This document shows positions 44,067-53,049 of a stretch of DNA of 64,000 bases, piece after piece. The first letter of the stretch is position 1. Each line of letters starts with the position of its first letter. The notes beneath the pieces are model-generated. The model was given only the letters and a program-made list of their open reading frames with translations, had not been told where the DNA came from and ran no database searches. The position numbers and the translations under genes are program-made. This DNA comes from Dyadobacter sp. UC 10 (GTDB lineage Bacteria > Bacteroidota > Bacteroidia > Cytophagales > Spirosomataceae), in NCBI RefSeq assembly GCF_008369915.1, contig NZ_VSRN01000001.1, positions 310,001-374,000 of the forward strand, given 5' to 3'.

Positions 44067-44204
44067 TTGAATAATCAGGAAAACAACCCTCGTGACGGAT
44101 TGCCCCCATTCGTCAGCAGCTGGAAACAGCTGTATCTAATGATGATCGGCACACTCGTGCTTTTGATCGTGCTCTTCTATCTCTTTATGACCCACTTTCA
44201 ATGA
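44067..44204 (+). CDS. Small single-pass membrane protein before the symporter
   Basis: A frame of 45 residues starting at TTG 44067 with AAGG four bases upstream. The protein has a polar N-terminus (NNQENNPRDGLPPFVSSWKQ) and one strongly hydrophobic helix (LMMIGTLVLLIVLFYLF). Its stop TGA overlaps the symporter ATG as ATGA, so translation is coupled. Base composition and the clean soluble-then-helix layout look like a real gene. From memory, similar short proteins precede sodium/solute symporters in other Bacteroidota. It may be a small symporter subunit or stabiliser; this role is inferred. Confidence 0.7.
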   Translation: MNNQENNPRDGLPPFVSSWKQLYLMMIGTLVLLIVLFYLFMTHFQ

Positions 44205-45913
44205 ATTACCTTGACTGGATTGTACTTGCCTTAACCCTATTATTTGTTGTATCCTATGGAATTTACCGGAGCCGTGAGAAGCATACGGTCGATTCTTTCC
44301 TGCTGGCTGGCCAGTCGATGCCTTGGTACAATGTAACCCTTTCACTGATGGCCACGCAAGCCTCAGCCATCACCTTTCTTTCCGCCCCCGGCCAGGCTTA
44401 CACCGACGGAATGCGGTTTGTACAGTTTTATTTCGGGCTACCACTTGCCATGGTCGTGCTCTGTATCACTTTTGTCCCCAAGTTCAGCAAGCTCAAAGTT
44501 TTTACTGCTTACGAATTTTTAGAAAGCCGTTTTGATCTCCGAACCAGGGGGTTGACCGCTTTTCTGTTCCTGTTACAGCGCGGGCTTTCCACGGGGCTAT
44601 CCATCTATGCCCCCTCATTGATCCTTTCAGCGATTTTAGGTTGGGATATTACATTAACCAACATCATTTCCGGCGGGATCGTGATGCTCTACACCATCGC
44701 AGGCGGCTCGCAGGCAGTATCACATACTCATTTGCAGCAAATGGCTATCATTACCGTAGGGATGGTCATTGCCGGGGTAATGGTCGTTAAATTTTTGCCA
44801 GAAAATGTCTCTTTCACCGATGCGATACACGTAGCAGGAAAAATGGGAAAGGTTAATCTGATCGATTTTAGCTTTGATCTTAATAGTCGCTATAATGTAT
44901 GGTCGGGGTTGATTGGCGGATTTTTCCTGCAGCTTTCGTATTTCGGAACGGATCAATCGCAGGTTGGCAGATTTTTGACTGGCAGCTCCCAGGGACAAAG
45001 CAAGCTCGGGCTGGCCATGAATGGTCTGCTTAAAATTCCGATGCAGTTTCTGATCCTGCTGGTAGGTGTGCTCGTCTTTGCATTCTATCAGTTTAATAAT
45101 CCGCCCCTTTTCTTCGATAAAACTGTTGTTGATAAAGTAAAACAAACCCCCTACGCGGCCCAGTACAATGTGCTGGAAAAACAGCATCAACAGATCCAGG
45201 ACGAAAAAAGACCTTACGTGCTTTCGTTGACCGAGGCGTTGCGTAAAGACGATCAGGCTGCGATCGCGACCAACCGTGACCAGCTGGCTGCATTGGATAA
45301 TCAGGTTACCAAGGTGCGCGCGGAGGCCAATCAGGTGCTGACCAAAGCCAGTGGCAGTGAGGTGAATGATGTCAACTATATCTTCCTGCGTTTTGTGATC
45401 GATTACCTGCCTGTCGGGATGGTGGGATTACTGATCGCTGTAATTCTTCTGGCCTCCATGGGATCGGTTGCTGCCGCGTACAGCTCTCTGGCCTCGTGCA
45501 CGGTCGTCGATATCTACAAACGAATGATACGCAAAGACAGCGACGGGCATGATTACGTACGTGCGTCGCGGCTGGCTACCTTCTTCTGGGGCATTTTCTG
45601 CATTTTTGTTGCCCAGTACGCTGCCAGATTGGGCAGCATGATCGAGGCGGTCAACATCCTCGGCTCACTTTTCTATGGGGTAATCCTGGGCATATTCCTG
45701 GTCGCATTCTATTTCAAAAAGATAGGTAGCCGGGCTGTGTTCTGGGGAAGTATCCTTGGTGAGATTTTTGTTGTGATCAGCTATATCCAGGAACTGACCG
45801 CATTTCTCTGGCTCAACCTGATCGGCTGCGTTCTTGTAATTACCTTTGCGTGGCTGATCGAAACACTCTGGCCACAGCCGCCTTTCGTGCCGGCAGATGC
45901 TGAATCAGCATAG
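44201..45913 (+). CDS. Sodium:solute symporter (SSS family)
   Basis: An inner-membrane transporter of 570 residues with about 13 hydrophobic helices. SSS hallmarks are RSREKHTVDSFLLAGQSMPW, LSLMATQASAITFLSAPGQAY, the FVPKF loop, GGSQAVSHTHLQQ, SYFGTDQSQVGRFLTG and LLIAVILLASMGSVAAAYSSLAS. A charged, helical insertion (about 310-395, QTPYAAQYNVLEKQ to KASGSEVNDV) breaks the membrane pattern, as often in Bacteroidota members. The solute is unknown; the divergent rhamnosidase operon makes a sugar such as rhamnose a reasonable guess. It is translationally coupled to the 45-residue membrane peptide. Confidence 0.92.
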   Translation: MNYLDWIVLALTLLFVVSYGIYRSREKHTVDSFLLAGQSMPWYNVTLSLMATQASAITFLSAPGQAYTDGMRFVQFYFGLPLAMVVLCITFVPKFSKLKVFTAYEFLESRFDLRTRGLTAFLFLLQRGLSTGLSIYAPSLILSAILGWDITLTNIISGGIVMLYTIAGGSQAVSHTHLQQMAIITVGMVIAGVMVVKFLPENVSFTDAIHVAGKMGKVNLIDFSFDLNSRYNVWSGLIGGFFLQLSYFGTDQSQVGRFLTGSSQGQSKLGLAMNGLLKIPMQFLILLVGVLVFAFYQFNNPPLFFDKTVVDKVKQTPYAAQYNVLEKQHQQIQDEKRPYVLSLTEALRKDDQAAIATNRDQLAALDNQVTKVRAEANQVLTKASGSEVNDVNYIFLRFVIDYLPVGMVGLLIAVILLASMGSVAAAYSSLASCTVVDIYKRMIRKDSDGHDYVRASRLATFFWGIFCIFVAQYAARLGSMIEAVNILGSLFYGVILGIFLVAFYFKKIGSRAVFWGSILGEIFVVISYIQELTAFLWLNLIGCVLVITFAWLIETLWPQPPFVPADAESA

Positions 45914-45953
45914 CACCCAGGTATTTTCAGGTACTATTCAATTTTTAAATTTA

Positions 45954-45969
45954 ATATTCTAAAGAATAT
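45954..45969. other. Inverted repeat after the symporter
   Basis: ATATTCT (45954-45960) and AGAATAT (45963-45969) form a perfect 7-bp inverted repeat with a 2-base centre. Too AT-rich for a convincing terminator; possibly an operator. Confidence 0.25.
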
Positions 45970-46075
45970 CAATTGGAAGCCCTCTTTTTTCGCCTTACCG
46001 GTGAAACTATTCCGTTGCTTTAATCCTTAATAAATGCAATCGGACTGCCCGCCATCCAAACAGGCATGTCTATTA

Positions 46076-46092
46076 TGTAACCGATCGTTACA
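46076..46092. promoter_or_regulatory. Operator-like palindrome upstream of the efflux operon
   Basis: TGTAAC-CGATC-GTTACA is an inverted repeat with perfect 6-bp arms, about 160 bp before the tolC-like ATG, in a 337-bp gap with no other gene. The form is typical of TetR/MarR-type operators that control RND pumps. No such regulator gene is present in this window. Confidence 0.45.
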
Positions 46093-46250
46093 AATTCTAA
46101 ATTAATGTTGGTCAATATGTTGCCGCACATTCCCTTCCTTATCTGGAACGACACCATTTCTGTTCCCGCAGACAGCTAATTGCTGCAAACCAGTGTGAGT
46201 ACAATCTATTGCCAGAATTCCATCATTTCTCTATTTCAAAATCCTATTAC

Positions 46251-47615
46251 ATGAATTATTGGTCAAAGCCACAAAAATTAATGCGTTTGGCAATTGGCTC
46301 GGCATGCTTACTATTGAGTTCTTTCCACGTCCTTTTCGGTCAGACTATTCAGGAAGCTGGTACTCAGGCGCCGTTATTAGAGCAGGCTACCCTGCAACAG
46401 GTTGTCGAGTATGCGATTAAAAATCAGCCGGTGGTCCAACAGTCGATGATCGATGAGCGCATTACGGAAAATCAAATCAGAAGCCGTCTCGCCGATTGGT
46501 ACCCGCAGATTAATTTCAACTACAATCTGCAACACAATTTTATCGTACAAACCAGCATTATTGCAGGTAATCCGGTCAAGCTGGGGGTGAGCAATATTTC
46601 GGCGGCGCAGTTTACGCTTTCCCAGCAGATCTTTAACCGGGATGTGCTGCTGGCCAACCAAACCAAAAGGGATGTACTGCTGGCAGCCAGCCAGAATACG
46701 GCCAGCACCAAGACTGATCTGGCAGTAAATGTCTCCAAAGCTTTCTACGATGTAATTGCTACTACCCAGCAAATTGATGTGGCGGAAGAAGATATTATTA
46801 GACTGGAAAGAAGTTTAAGAGACGCAGAAAACCAGTATAAGTCGGGAATAGCAGATAAGATCGACTTTAAAAGGGCTACAATTTCCCTCAATAATACCCG
46901 CGCCAATAAAAAAGCCAATGAGGAGATATTGAAAGGTAAAGTACAATACCTGAAAGCCTTAATGGGATATCCTGCCGACCAGCAGCTGAAAGTCAGTTTC
47001 GATACCTTGCAAATGGAACGTGAGATTATGCTCGATACGCTTCAAAATGTCGATTTTACAAGTCGGGTAGAATACCAGATTTTAAGTACCCAGAGAAAGC
47101 TGCAGGAGGCTAATATCCAGTATAACAAATGGAGCTATCTACCCAACATCTCTTTAAATGGTGCCTACAACCTGAATTTTCAGAATAACCAGTTTACAGA
47201 GCTATACAATAAGAATTATCCGAACTCTTTCGGGCTGCTGACCCTTTCACTTCCTATTTTTCAGGGAGGCAAAAGAAAGGCCAATCTGCAAAGTGCAGAG
47301 TGGCAGTTGAAAAGGCTTGACTGGGACATGAAGGGACTTCAAAACAATGTCAATTCCGAGTATGCAGCCGCGCTGGCTAATTACAAAGGGAATCTGACCA
47401 ATCTTTTGGCCCAGAAAGAAAATGTGGATCTTGCCCGGGAAGTTTACGATGTAATCCAGCTCCAATATAAATCCGGCATTAAAACCTACCTGGAAGTGGT
47501 TACCTCTGAGACCGACCTGCGGTTGGCAAGGATTAACTATTACAATGCACTCTATCAGGTGCTGGCCAGCAAAATAGATGTACAGAAAGCGCTGGGGCAG
47601 ATTAACTATCTGTAA
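46251..47615 (+). CDS. TolC-family outer-membrane efflux protein
   Basis: The outer-membrane channel of an RND efflux system, 454 residues from ATG 46251 with a signal peptide (LAIGSACLLLSSFHVLFGQ); an upstream in-frame ATG at 46209 would place 14 extra residues before it. Two TolC/OEP repeats with long coiled-coil helices are visible: LEQATLQQVVEYAIKNQPVV opens repeat one, and the second half contains LSLPIFQGGKRKANLQSAEW and QYKSGIKTYLEVVTSETDLRLARINYYNAL, a textbook OEP ending. It is the first gene of the TolC-MFP-RND operon; this order is common in Bacteroidota. Confidence 0.92.
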   Translation: MNYWSKPQKLMRLAIGSACLLLSSFHVLFGQTIQEAGTQAPLLEQATLQQVVEYAIKNQPVVQQSMIDERITENQIRSRLADWYPQINFNYNLQHNFIVQTSIIAGNPVKLGVSNISAAQFTLSQQIFNRDVLLANQTKRDVLLAASQNTASTKTDLAVNVSKAFYDVIATTQQIDVAEEDIIRLERSLRDAENQYKSGIADKIDFKRATISLNNTRANKKANEEILKGKVQYLKALMGYPADQQLKVSFDTLQMEREIMLDTLQNVDFTSRVEYQILSTQRKLQEANIQYNKWSYLPNISLNGAYNLNFQNNQFTELYNKNYPNSFGLLTLSLPIFQGGKRKANLQSAEWQLKRLDWDMKGLQNNVNSEYAAALANYKGNLTNLLAQKENVDLAREVYDVIQLQYKSGIKTYLEVVTSETDLRLARINYYNALYQVLASKIDVQKALGQINYL

Positions 47616-47675
47616 AAGGTGCCCGGCCAAATCATTAAACCCATTAACAGGATTTATACAATCGAAAATATAAGT

Positions 47676-48785
47676 ATGATGTTTCCAGATAAAATCAAAT
47701 ACTATTCTGTTGCTACCCTTATTTTAATAATGGGTTCCTGCGCTAAAAAGGATCAGCAGCAACAACCTACCCAGCCTCCTGCAGTTAATGTGACTTTAAA
47801 CGAGGTTACCACCACCAATGCCTCCTTTTACGAAGAATACCCGGGAACAGTAGTGCCGCTCAAAGAAATCGAGCTGCGCCCTCAGGTCACCGGCTTCATT
47901 ACCGGCATTCATTTTCAGGACGGAGCCAGGGTCCGCAAAGGACAGCTGCTTTATTCCATCGATGCCCAGCTTTACACGGCCAATTACGATCAGGCGGTAG
48001 CTAACCTGAATGTCCAGCAGGCAAATCTGGCCAGGGCACAAAAGGATGCGGACCGTTACCATGAACTCGCTAAAAATGACGCGGTGGCTAAACAGCTGGT
48101 CGACAATGCCGATGCGGCATTAGAAGTAGCCAAAAGACAGGCAGAGGCTGCAAAAGCAAATATTCAGGCTGTTCAGACAAGTGTGAACTATACCAAAGTG
48201 ACCGCTCCGTTTGACGGCGTGATCGGTATTTCAGCAGTGAAGGTGGGCGCCGCCGTGACTGCCGGGCAGACTATCCTCAATACCGTTTCAACGGATGATC
48301 AGCTGGCTGTCGATTTCAATGTTGATCAAAAAGAAATCTACCGTTTCACAACACTGCTTAAATCACAAAAGGGGCAGGACTCCACTTTCAGCCTCAAATT
48401 CGGAGGTGATATTTACCCTGAGCACGGTAAGATAGCGCTCATCGACCGCGCTGTTGATCCGCAGACAGGTAGTATCAAGACGCGGCTTGTGTTCCCTAAT
48501 AAAAAAGGCCAGCTCCGCGCGGGAATGACAGGCTCCGTCAGGGTGCTCAACAATGCTGCTACCCAATCGGTGGTAATACCTTACAAGGCTGTGACTGAAC
48601 AGCTAGGCGAATTTTTTGTCTATGTGGCCGGCGATAGCAGCAAGGTAAGTCAGCGCCGCGTTACGCTAGGTACTACGATCGGGCCAAATGTGATTGTGAA
48701 AGAGGGGCTTAAAGAGGGTGAAAAGATTGCCATAGAAGGTGTTCAGAATTTGAGAGAAGGAGCAGTTATTAACGCAGGCAAGTGA
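47676..48785 (+). CDS. RND efflux periplasmic adaptor (MFP) lipoprotein
   Basis: The HlyD/AcrA-type membrane fusion protein, 369 residues from ATG 47676. It has a lipobox with lipidation at C22 (LIMGSC). A barrel-sandwich half motif VTGFITGIHFQDGARVRKGQLLYSID, an alpha-hairpin with coiled coil (LNVQQANLARAQKDADRYHELAKN), the second lipoyl half VTAPFDGVIGISAVKVGAAVTAGQTI, and a beta-barrel with RAVDPQTGSIKTRLVFPN and RAGMTGSVRV follow. It bridges the RND pump and the TolC-like channel. The start is chosen for the lipoprotein signal; the gene is 60 bp after tolC and 37 bp before the pump gene. Confidence 0.93.
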   Translation: MMFPDKIKYYSVATLILIMGSCAKKDQQQQPTQPPAVNVTLNEVTTTNASFYEEYPGTVVPLKEIELRPQVTGFITGIHFQDGARVRKGQLLYSIDAQLYTANYDQAVANLNVQQANLARAQKDADRYHELAKNDAVAKQLVDNADAALEVAKRQAEAAKANIQAVQTSVNYTKVTAPFDGVIGISAVKVGAAVTAGQTILNTVSTDDQLAVDFNVDQKEIYRFTTLLKSQKGQDSTFSLKFGGDIYPEHGKIALIDRAVDPQTGSIKTRLVFPNKKGQLRAGMTGSVRVLNNAATQSVVIPYKAVTEQLGEFFVYVAGDSSKVSQRRVTLGTTIGPNVIVKEGLKEGEKIAIEGVQNLREGAVINAGK

Positions 48786-48822
48786 TCCGGTCTCTTTTCG
48801 CATTTAATCTAATCCAGTAAAA

Positions 48823-51800
48823 ATGATTGCAGATATTTTCATAAAAAGGCCCATCACAGCGATTGTCACTTCGATTGTGCTGGTACTGGTAGGTATTATC
48901 TCCCTGACAAACCTGCCCGTTGCCCAATACCCTAATGTGACCCCGCCAACAGTGACGGTAAGCGGAAACTTTACCGGCGCCGACGCCCAGACGGTCGAGC
49001 AAACCACCACCACCCCTATTGAGACCCAGATCAACGGTACGCCGGGCATGACTTACATGTCAAGTAACTCGACCAGCAGCGGCCAGAGCAGCATTAACGT
49101 CGTATTCGACGTTGGTACAGACATCGATATTGCAGCCCTGGATGTTCAGAACCGGGTTAGTGTAGCCGAGCCCATGCTGCCTGATGCGGTCAAGCGCCTT
49201 GGCTTAACCGTCCGGAAGCGCCAGCCCAGTATCATGATCGTACTTGCGCTCTATTCGCCTAATGGTACCCACGATGCGCAGTTTATCGGTAATTATGCCA
49301 ATATCTATTTAAAGGATGCATTGCAGCGTGTAAAAGGCGTGGGTGATATCATTTCCAGGGCCGATGATTTCGGTATGCGTATCTGGCTTGATCCGGAGAA
49401 ACTGGCAAACCTGAGAATGACGCCTGCGGATATTTCGGCTGCATTGGCAGAGCAAAATTTGCAGGTAGCTGCCGGAACGATCGGTGGAAATCCTCAGCCG
49501 AAAGCTCAGACTTTCGAATACAGCGTGCTTACCAACAGCCGGTTGAATACCAAAGCCGAATTTGAAGACATTATCGTGCGCTCATCTCCTCAGGAAGGCA
49601 GCGTGGTATATCTGCGCGATGTGGCGCGGGTAGAGCTGGGAAAATTTGACTACGCTTCCAATGCATTTGTTGCCGGCAAACCAGCCGCATTCGTTTTGAT
49701 CTACCAGGCCCCAGGCGCAAATGCCCTGGAAACCTATAACGGGGTAATGAAAGCTTTGACAGAAATGAAAAAGACTTTCCCAAAGGATATCGACTACGTG
49801 ATCCCAAACGAAACGGCCACTGTTGTAAAGGTTTCTATTGAGGAAGTATTGAAAACCTTTGCCGAAGCAATGATACTGGTGGTAATCGTTGTGTTTTTGT
49901 TTCTTCAAAACTGGCGTGCTACCCTTATCCCTATCCTTGCAATCCCGGTTTCGCTGATTGGTACATTGATATTCTTTTTACCCTTTGGATTTACGATCAA
50001 TACGCTGACACTTTTTGCGTTTGTACTCGCGATCGGTATTGTGGTCGATGATGCGATTGTGGTCGTCGAGGCTGTCCAGCACTATATCGATGAGAAAAAA
50101 ATGTCGCCCAAGGAAGCTACTATCCAGGCGATGAAAGACATTTCGGGCCCGGTTATTGCGATCGCGTTGATTCTGGCAGCGGTTTTTGTGCCGGTGAGCT
50201 TTGTACCCGGCATTGTCGGCAGGCTCTACCAGCAGTTTGCGATCACGATTGCCGTTTCAGTACTGCTTTCTGCATTTGTAGCCCTTTCCCTTACGCCGGC
50301 TTTGTGCTCCATCATGCTTAAACCTTCCAAAGGTGCCAATGAAAAGAAGAACTGGCTGGAAAAATTCTTTGACCGCTTCAACAGATGGTTTGACAAACTT
50401 TCCCACGGTTATACGCGCGGGGTAGCCAAGTGGATCAAGGCGACTCCATTGGTACTTGTGATGATGGTATGTCTTTTTGTAGGTCTGTTTTTCCTTTTTG
50501 AAAACAAACCCTCCGGCTTTATCCCTGTTGAGGATGAGGGCCGCCTTTTCGTGACTTATGAAATGCAGGAAGCTACCTCCACTACACGTAACATCGCGAT
50601 GCTTAAAGAGATCATGAAACGCGTTTCCTCTATTCCCGAAGTGCGGGTAGCGGGAGGTCTGGCAGGCCTGAATGTGGTAAGCTTTTCAAATAAATCCAAC
50701 GTAGGAACGCTCTTTCTCAGCTTGCAGCCCTGGGCAGACCGTAAAGGTGCCGAACATCATGTGCAGGCTGTGATCAAGGAGATCCAGAAGCGCACCAGCG
50801 ATATCAACGAAGCCAGGGTATTGGCCATCGCGCCCCCCGCGATCCCTGGCCTTGGAGCTACCTCCGGTTTTACATTCCAGCTGCAACAGTCGACGAGTAC
50901 AGACAATATCCAGCAGTTTGAAGCGGTAATGCGGAAGTTTTTGGCTGAGGTTAACAAACGTCCGGAGATTGCGATGGCCTATACATTCTTTAATGCCAGA
51001 ACGCCAAGTTACCAGATCGATGTAGACCGTGAGAAGACCAAAAAACTGGGCGTACAGGTCAACGAGGTTTTCAGCTCACTTTCTACTTTATTGGGTAGCA
51101 GTTATGTCAATGACTTTAACCTCTACGGGCGTAATTTCCGGGTAATGGTCCAGGCTGACAGCAGTTACCGCTCGTCGCTCGATAAGATTCAGAAGTTTTA
51201 CGTACGCAACCGTGCCGGCAATATGATTCCGCTCAGTGCGCTGGTAAGTACCAAAGTTGTAGAAAACCCTGCATTGATCTCTCACTATAATATTTACAGG
51301 TCCGTGGAGATCAACGGAACGCCGCAGGCCGGATATAGTAGCGGGCAGGCGATCAATGCCCTGCGCGAGGTGGCCAAAACGCTTCCGGCGGGTTACAGCT
51401 ATGAATTCTCAGGTATGAGTAGCGAGGAGATCAAGGCCGGCGACAGTACCACGACCATTTTCGCCATCTCGATCATATTCGTATTCCTGTTTCTGGCAGC
51501 GCTTTATGAAAGCTGGTCAATACCTTTCTCGGTATTGTTCGCCGTACCGATCGGTGCATTCGGCTCGATCCTGACACTGACATTTTTGCCGAACCTGTCC
51601 AATAACATCTATGCCCAGATAGGTCTGATTACCCTGATTGGTCTTGCGGCCAAGAACGCGATCCTGATCGTAGAGTTTGCCAAGGAGCGTGTCGACGGCG
51701 GTATGGAGCTGATCGCTGCCACCCTGGAAGCAGTGCAGTTGCGCCTCAGGCCTATTATTATGACATCGCTGGCATTTATCCTGGGTGTACTTCCGCTGGC

Positions 51801-51999
51801 ATTCGCAAGCGGAGCAGCGGCTGAATCCCGTAAGACGATTGGCTGGACAGTATTTGGCGGTATGCTTGCAGCTACCTCACTGGCCATATTTGTCGTGCCC
51901 GTTCTTTTTGTCGCGATCGAAAGAATTGCGATGGGAAAGAAAGGACATACGAAAAAAGATGACGGGCCGGAAGGTGACCAGCAGCATGCGGTAGCCTGA
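48823..51999 (+). CDS. RND multidrug efflux pump, HAE1 (AcrB-like)
   Basis: The inner-membrane proton/drug antiporter of the tripartite pump, 1058 residues, the usual HAE1 length. It starts MIADIFIKRPITAIVTSIVL (first membrane helix) and has two large periplasmic loops. The proton-relay pair D409-D410 in GIVVDDAIVVVEAV corresponds to AcrB D407-D408. TM4-TM6 (DISGPVIAIALILAAVFVPVSFV) and the second-half GLAAKNAILIVEFAKE are intact. It should export hydrophobic drugs, detergents or similar compounds together with the two upstream gene products. A terminator follows 18 bp later. Confidence 0.96.
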   Translation: MIADIFIKRPITAIVTSIVLVLVGIISLTNLPVAQYPNVTPPTVTVSGNFTGADAQTVEQTTTTPIETQINGTPGMTYMSSNSTSSGQSSINVVFDVGTDIDIAALDVQNRVSVAEPMLPDAVKRLGLTVRKRQPSIMIVLALYSPNGTHDAQFIGNYANIYLKDALQRVKGVGDIISRADDFGMRIWLDPEKLANLRMTPADISAALAEQNLQVAAGTIGGNPQPKAQTFEYSVLTNSRLNTKAEFEDIIVRSSPQEGSVVYLRDVARVELGKFDYASNAFVAGKPAAFVLIYQAPGANALETYNGVMKALTEMKKTFPKDIDYVIPNETATVVKVSIEEVLKTFAEAMILVVIVVFLFLQNWRATLIPILAIPVSLIGTLIFFLPFGFTINTLTLFAFVLAIGIVVDDAIVVVEAVQHYIDEKKMSPKEATIQAMKDISGPVIAIALILAAVFVPVSFVPGIVGRLYQQFAITIAVSVLLSAFVALSLTPALCSIMLKPSKGANEKKNWLEKFFDRFNRWFDKLSHGYTRGVAKWIKATPLVLVMMVCLFVGLFFLFENKPSGFIPVEDEGRLFVTYEMQEATSTTRNIAMLKEIMKRVSSIPEVRVAGGLAGLNVVSFSNKSNVGTLFLSLQPWADRKGAEHHVQAVIKEIQKRTSDINEARVLAIAPPAIPGLGATSGFTFQLQQSTSTDNIQQFEAVMRKFLAEVNKRPEIAMAYTFFNARTPSYQIDVDREKTKKLGVQVNEVFSSLSTLLGSSYVNDFNLYGRNFRVMVQADSSYRSSLDKIQKFYVRNRAGNMIPLSALVSTKVVENPALISHYNIYRSVEINGTPQAGYSSGQAINALREVAKTLPAGYSYEFSGMSSEEIKAGDSTTTIFAISIIFVFLFLAALYESWSIPFSVLFAVPIGAFGSILTLTFLPNLSNNIYAQIGLITLIGLAAKNAILIVEFAKERVDGGMELIAATLEAVQLRLRPIIMTSLAFILGVLPLAFASGAAAESRKTIGWTVFGGMLAATSLAIFVVPVLFVAIERIAMGKKGHTKKDDGPEGDQQHAVA

Positions 52000-52016
52000 T
52001 TTCACTGCAAACATTT

Positions 52017-52057
52017 AAAAAGCGGAGCTTTGGATTTGTCCATTGCTCCGCTTTTTT
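52017..52057 (+). terminator. Terminator of the efflux operon
   Basis: AGCGGAGC (52021-52028) pairs with GCTCCGCT (52045-52052), extended by A/T pairs, and is followed by a T-run. It lies 18 bases after the pump stop. Confidence 0.85.
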
Positions 52058-52089
52058 GTTATCTTTTCAAAAAATGAATCTGTAGTAAA

Positions 52090-52992
52090 ATGTACGTTAA
52101 GCAAGTCTTCTCCATTTGGAGGTTATTAAAAGGCATCTGGGGAGGTGTCCTGGTCGTTACGGCCTATGCCACACTGGTTTTCTATTTATTCAGTTACCAA
52201 AACTGGCATTTTCTCTCTTTTCCTATCTCGATTATCACCATCCTGGGTACAGCATTGTCGCTGCTGCTTGGTTTCCGGACCAACTCTGCCTACGACCGCT
52301 GGTGGGAAGCCCGCAAAGTTTGGGGCTCAATCGTCAACGACAGCCGCACACTGGTCAGGCAGTCCCAGGCATTTATTTCCGCCGACCGGGCAGAAAAAGA
52401 TGAGATAGTCTCCAACATCGCTCACCTTCAAATCGCCTGGTGCTATGCCTTGACCAATTCACTAAGAAGAAGCAAGGTGCTCGTTTATGCAGATTTGCAT
52501 CTGAGCCAGACAGAGCACGATTATGTAGCCGATCAGGACAATATCCCAAACGCGATACTGAACCTGATCCAGTTTAAGATAACAGAACTGCATGAGCAAG
52601 GCAAAATCCAGACGCTGCTTTATCAGAATATCGATCAGACATTGCAGCGGCTTTGCGATTCAATGGGTAAATGCGAGCGGATCAAAAACACGGTATTTCC
52701 CACCCAGTACAGCTTTTTTGTATTGCTGGTCATTTTTATTTTCACGCTAGTACTGCCCATGGGCCTGGTTGAAAGCATCGGAAGGATCGCCATTCCGATC
52801 ACCTTTATCATTTCATTTCTGTTCTTTTATGTGGAATGGATCGCTTACATTCTGCAAAACCCGTTCGAAAATGGGCCCAATGATATTCCGATGACCTCCC
52901 TTTCGCGTACGATCGAGATCAACCTGCTCCAACTAATTGAAGCTGACAAGATTCCCGAGAAGATTTTACCCAAAGCCGGTGTGATCATGTAA
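52090..52992 (+). CDS. Bestrophin-family ion channel protein
   Basis: A membrane protein of 300 residues of the bestrophin/UPF0187 family, which form pentameric anion (or in bacteria sometimes cation) channels. Helices near the N-terminus (GGVLVVTAYATLVFYLFSY; FPISIITILGTALSLLLGF) are followed by the signature FRTNSAYDRWWEARKVWGSIVNDSRTL. The later pair of helices (FVLLVIFIFTLVLPMGL; FIISFLFFYVEWIAYIL) and the end NPFENGPNDIPMTSLSRTIEINLLQL are characteristic. It has its own spacing after the efflux terminator and is probably a separate unit. Confidence 0.9.
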   Translation: MYVKQVFSIWRLLKGIWGGVLVVTAYATLVFYLFSYQNWHFLSFPISIITILGTALSLLLGFRTNSAYDRWWEARKVWGSIVNDSRTLVRQSQAFISADRAEKDEIVSNIAHLQIAWCYALTNSLRRSKVLVYADLHLSQTEHDYVADQDNIPNAILNLIQFKITELHEQGKIQTLLYQNIDQTLQRLCDSMGKCERIKNTVFPTQYSFFVLLVIFIFTLVLPMGLVESIGRIAIPITFIISFLFFYVEWIAYILQNPFENGPNDIPMTSLSRTIEINLLQLIEADKIPEKILPKAGVIM

Positions 52993-52994
52993 AA

Positions 52995-53031
52995 AATATC
53001 GGCTGCCCCGCAAAACGGGACAGCCGATATT
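52995..53031 (-). terminator. Terminator for the DUF4270 gene (minus strand)
   Basis: AATATCGGCTG (52995-53005) pairs with CAGCCGATATT (53021-53031), extended by CCCG/CGGG. On the minus strand it is followed by a T-run (complement of 52991-52996). Between two convergent genes it may also slow plus-strand transcripts. Confidence 0.75.
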
Positions 53032-53049
53032 CGCATTTATATGATGCTT

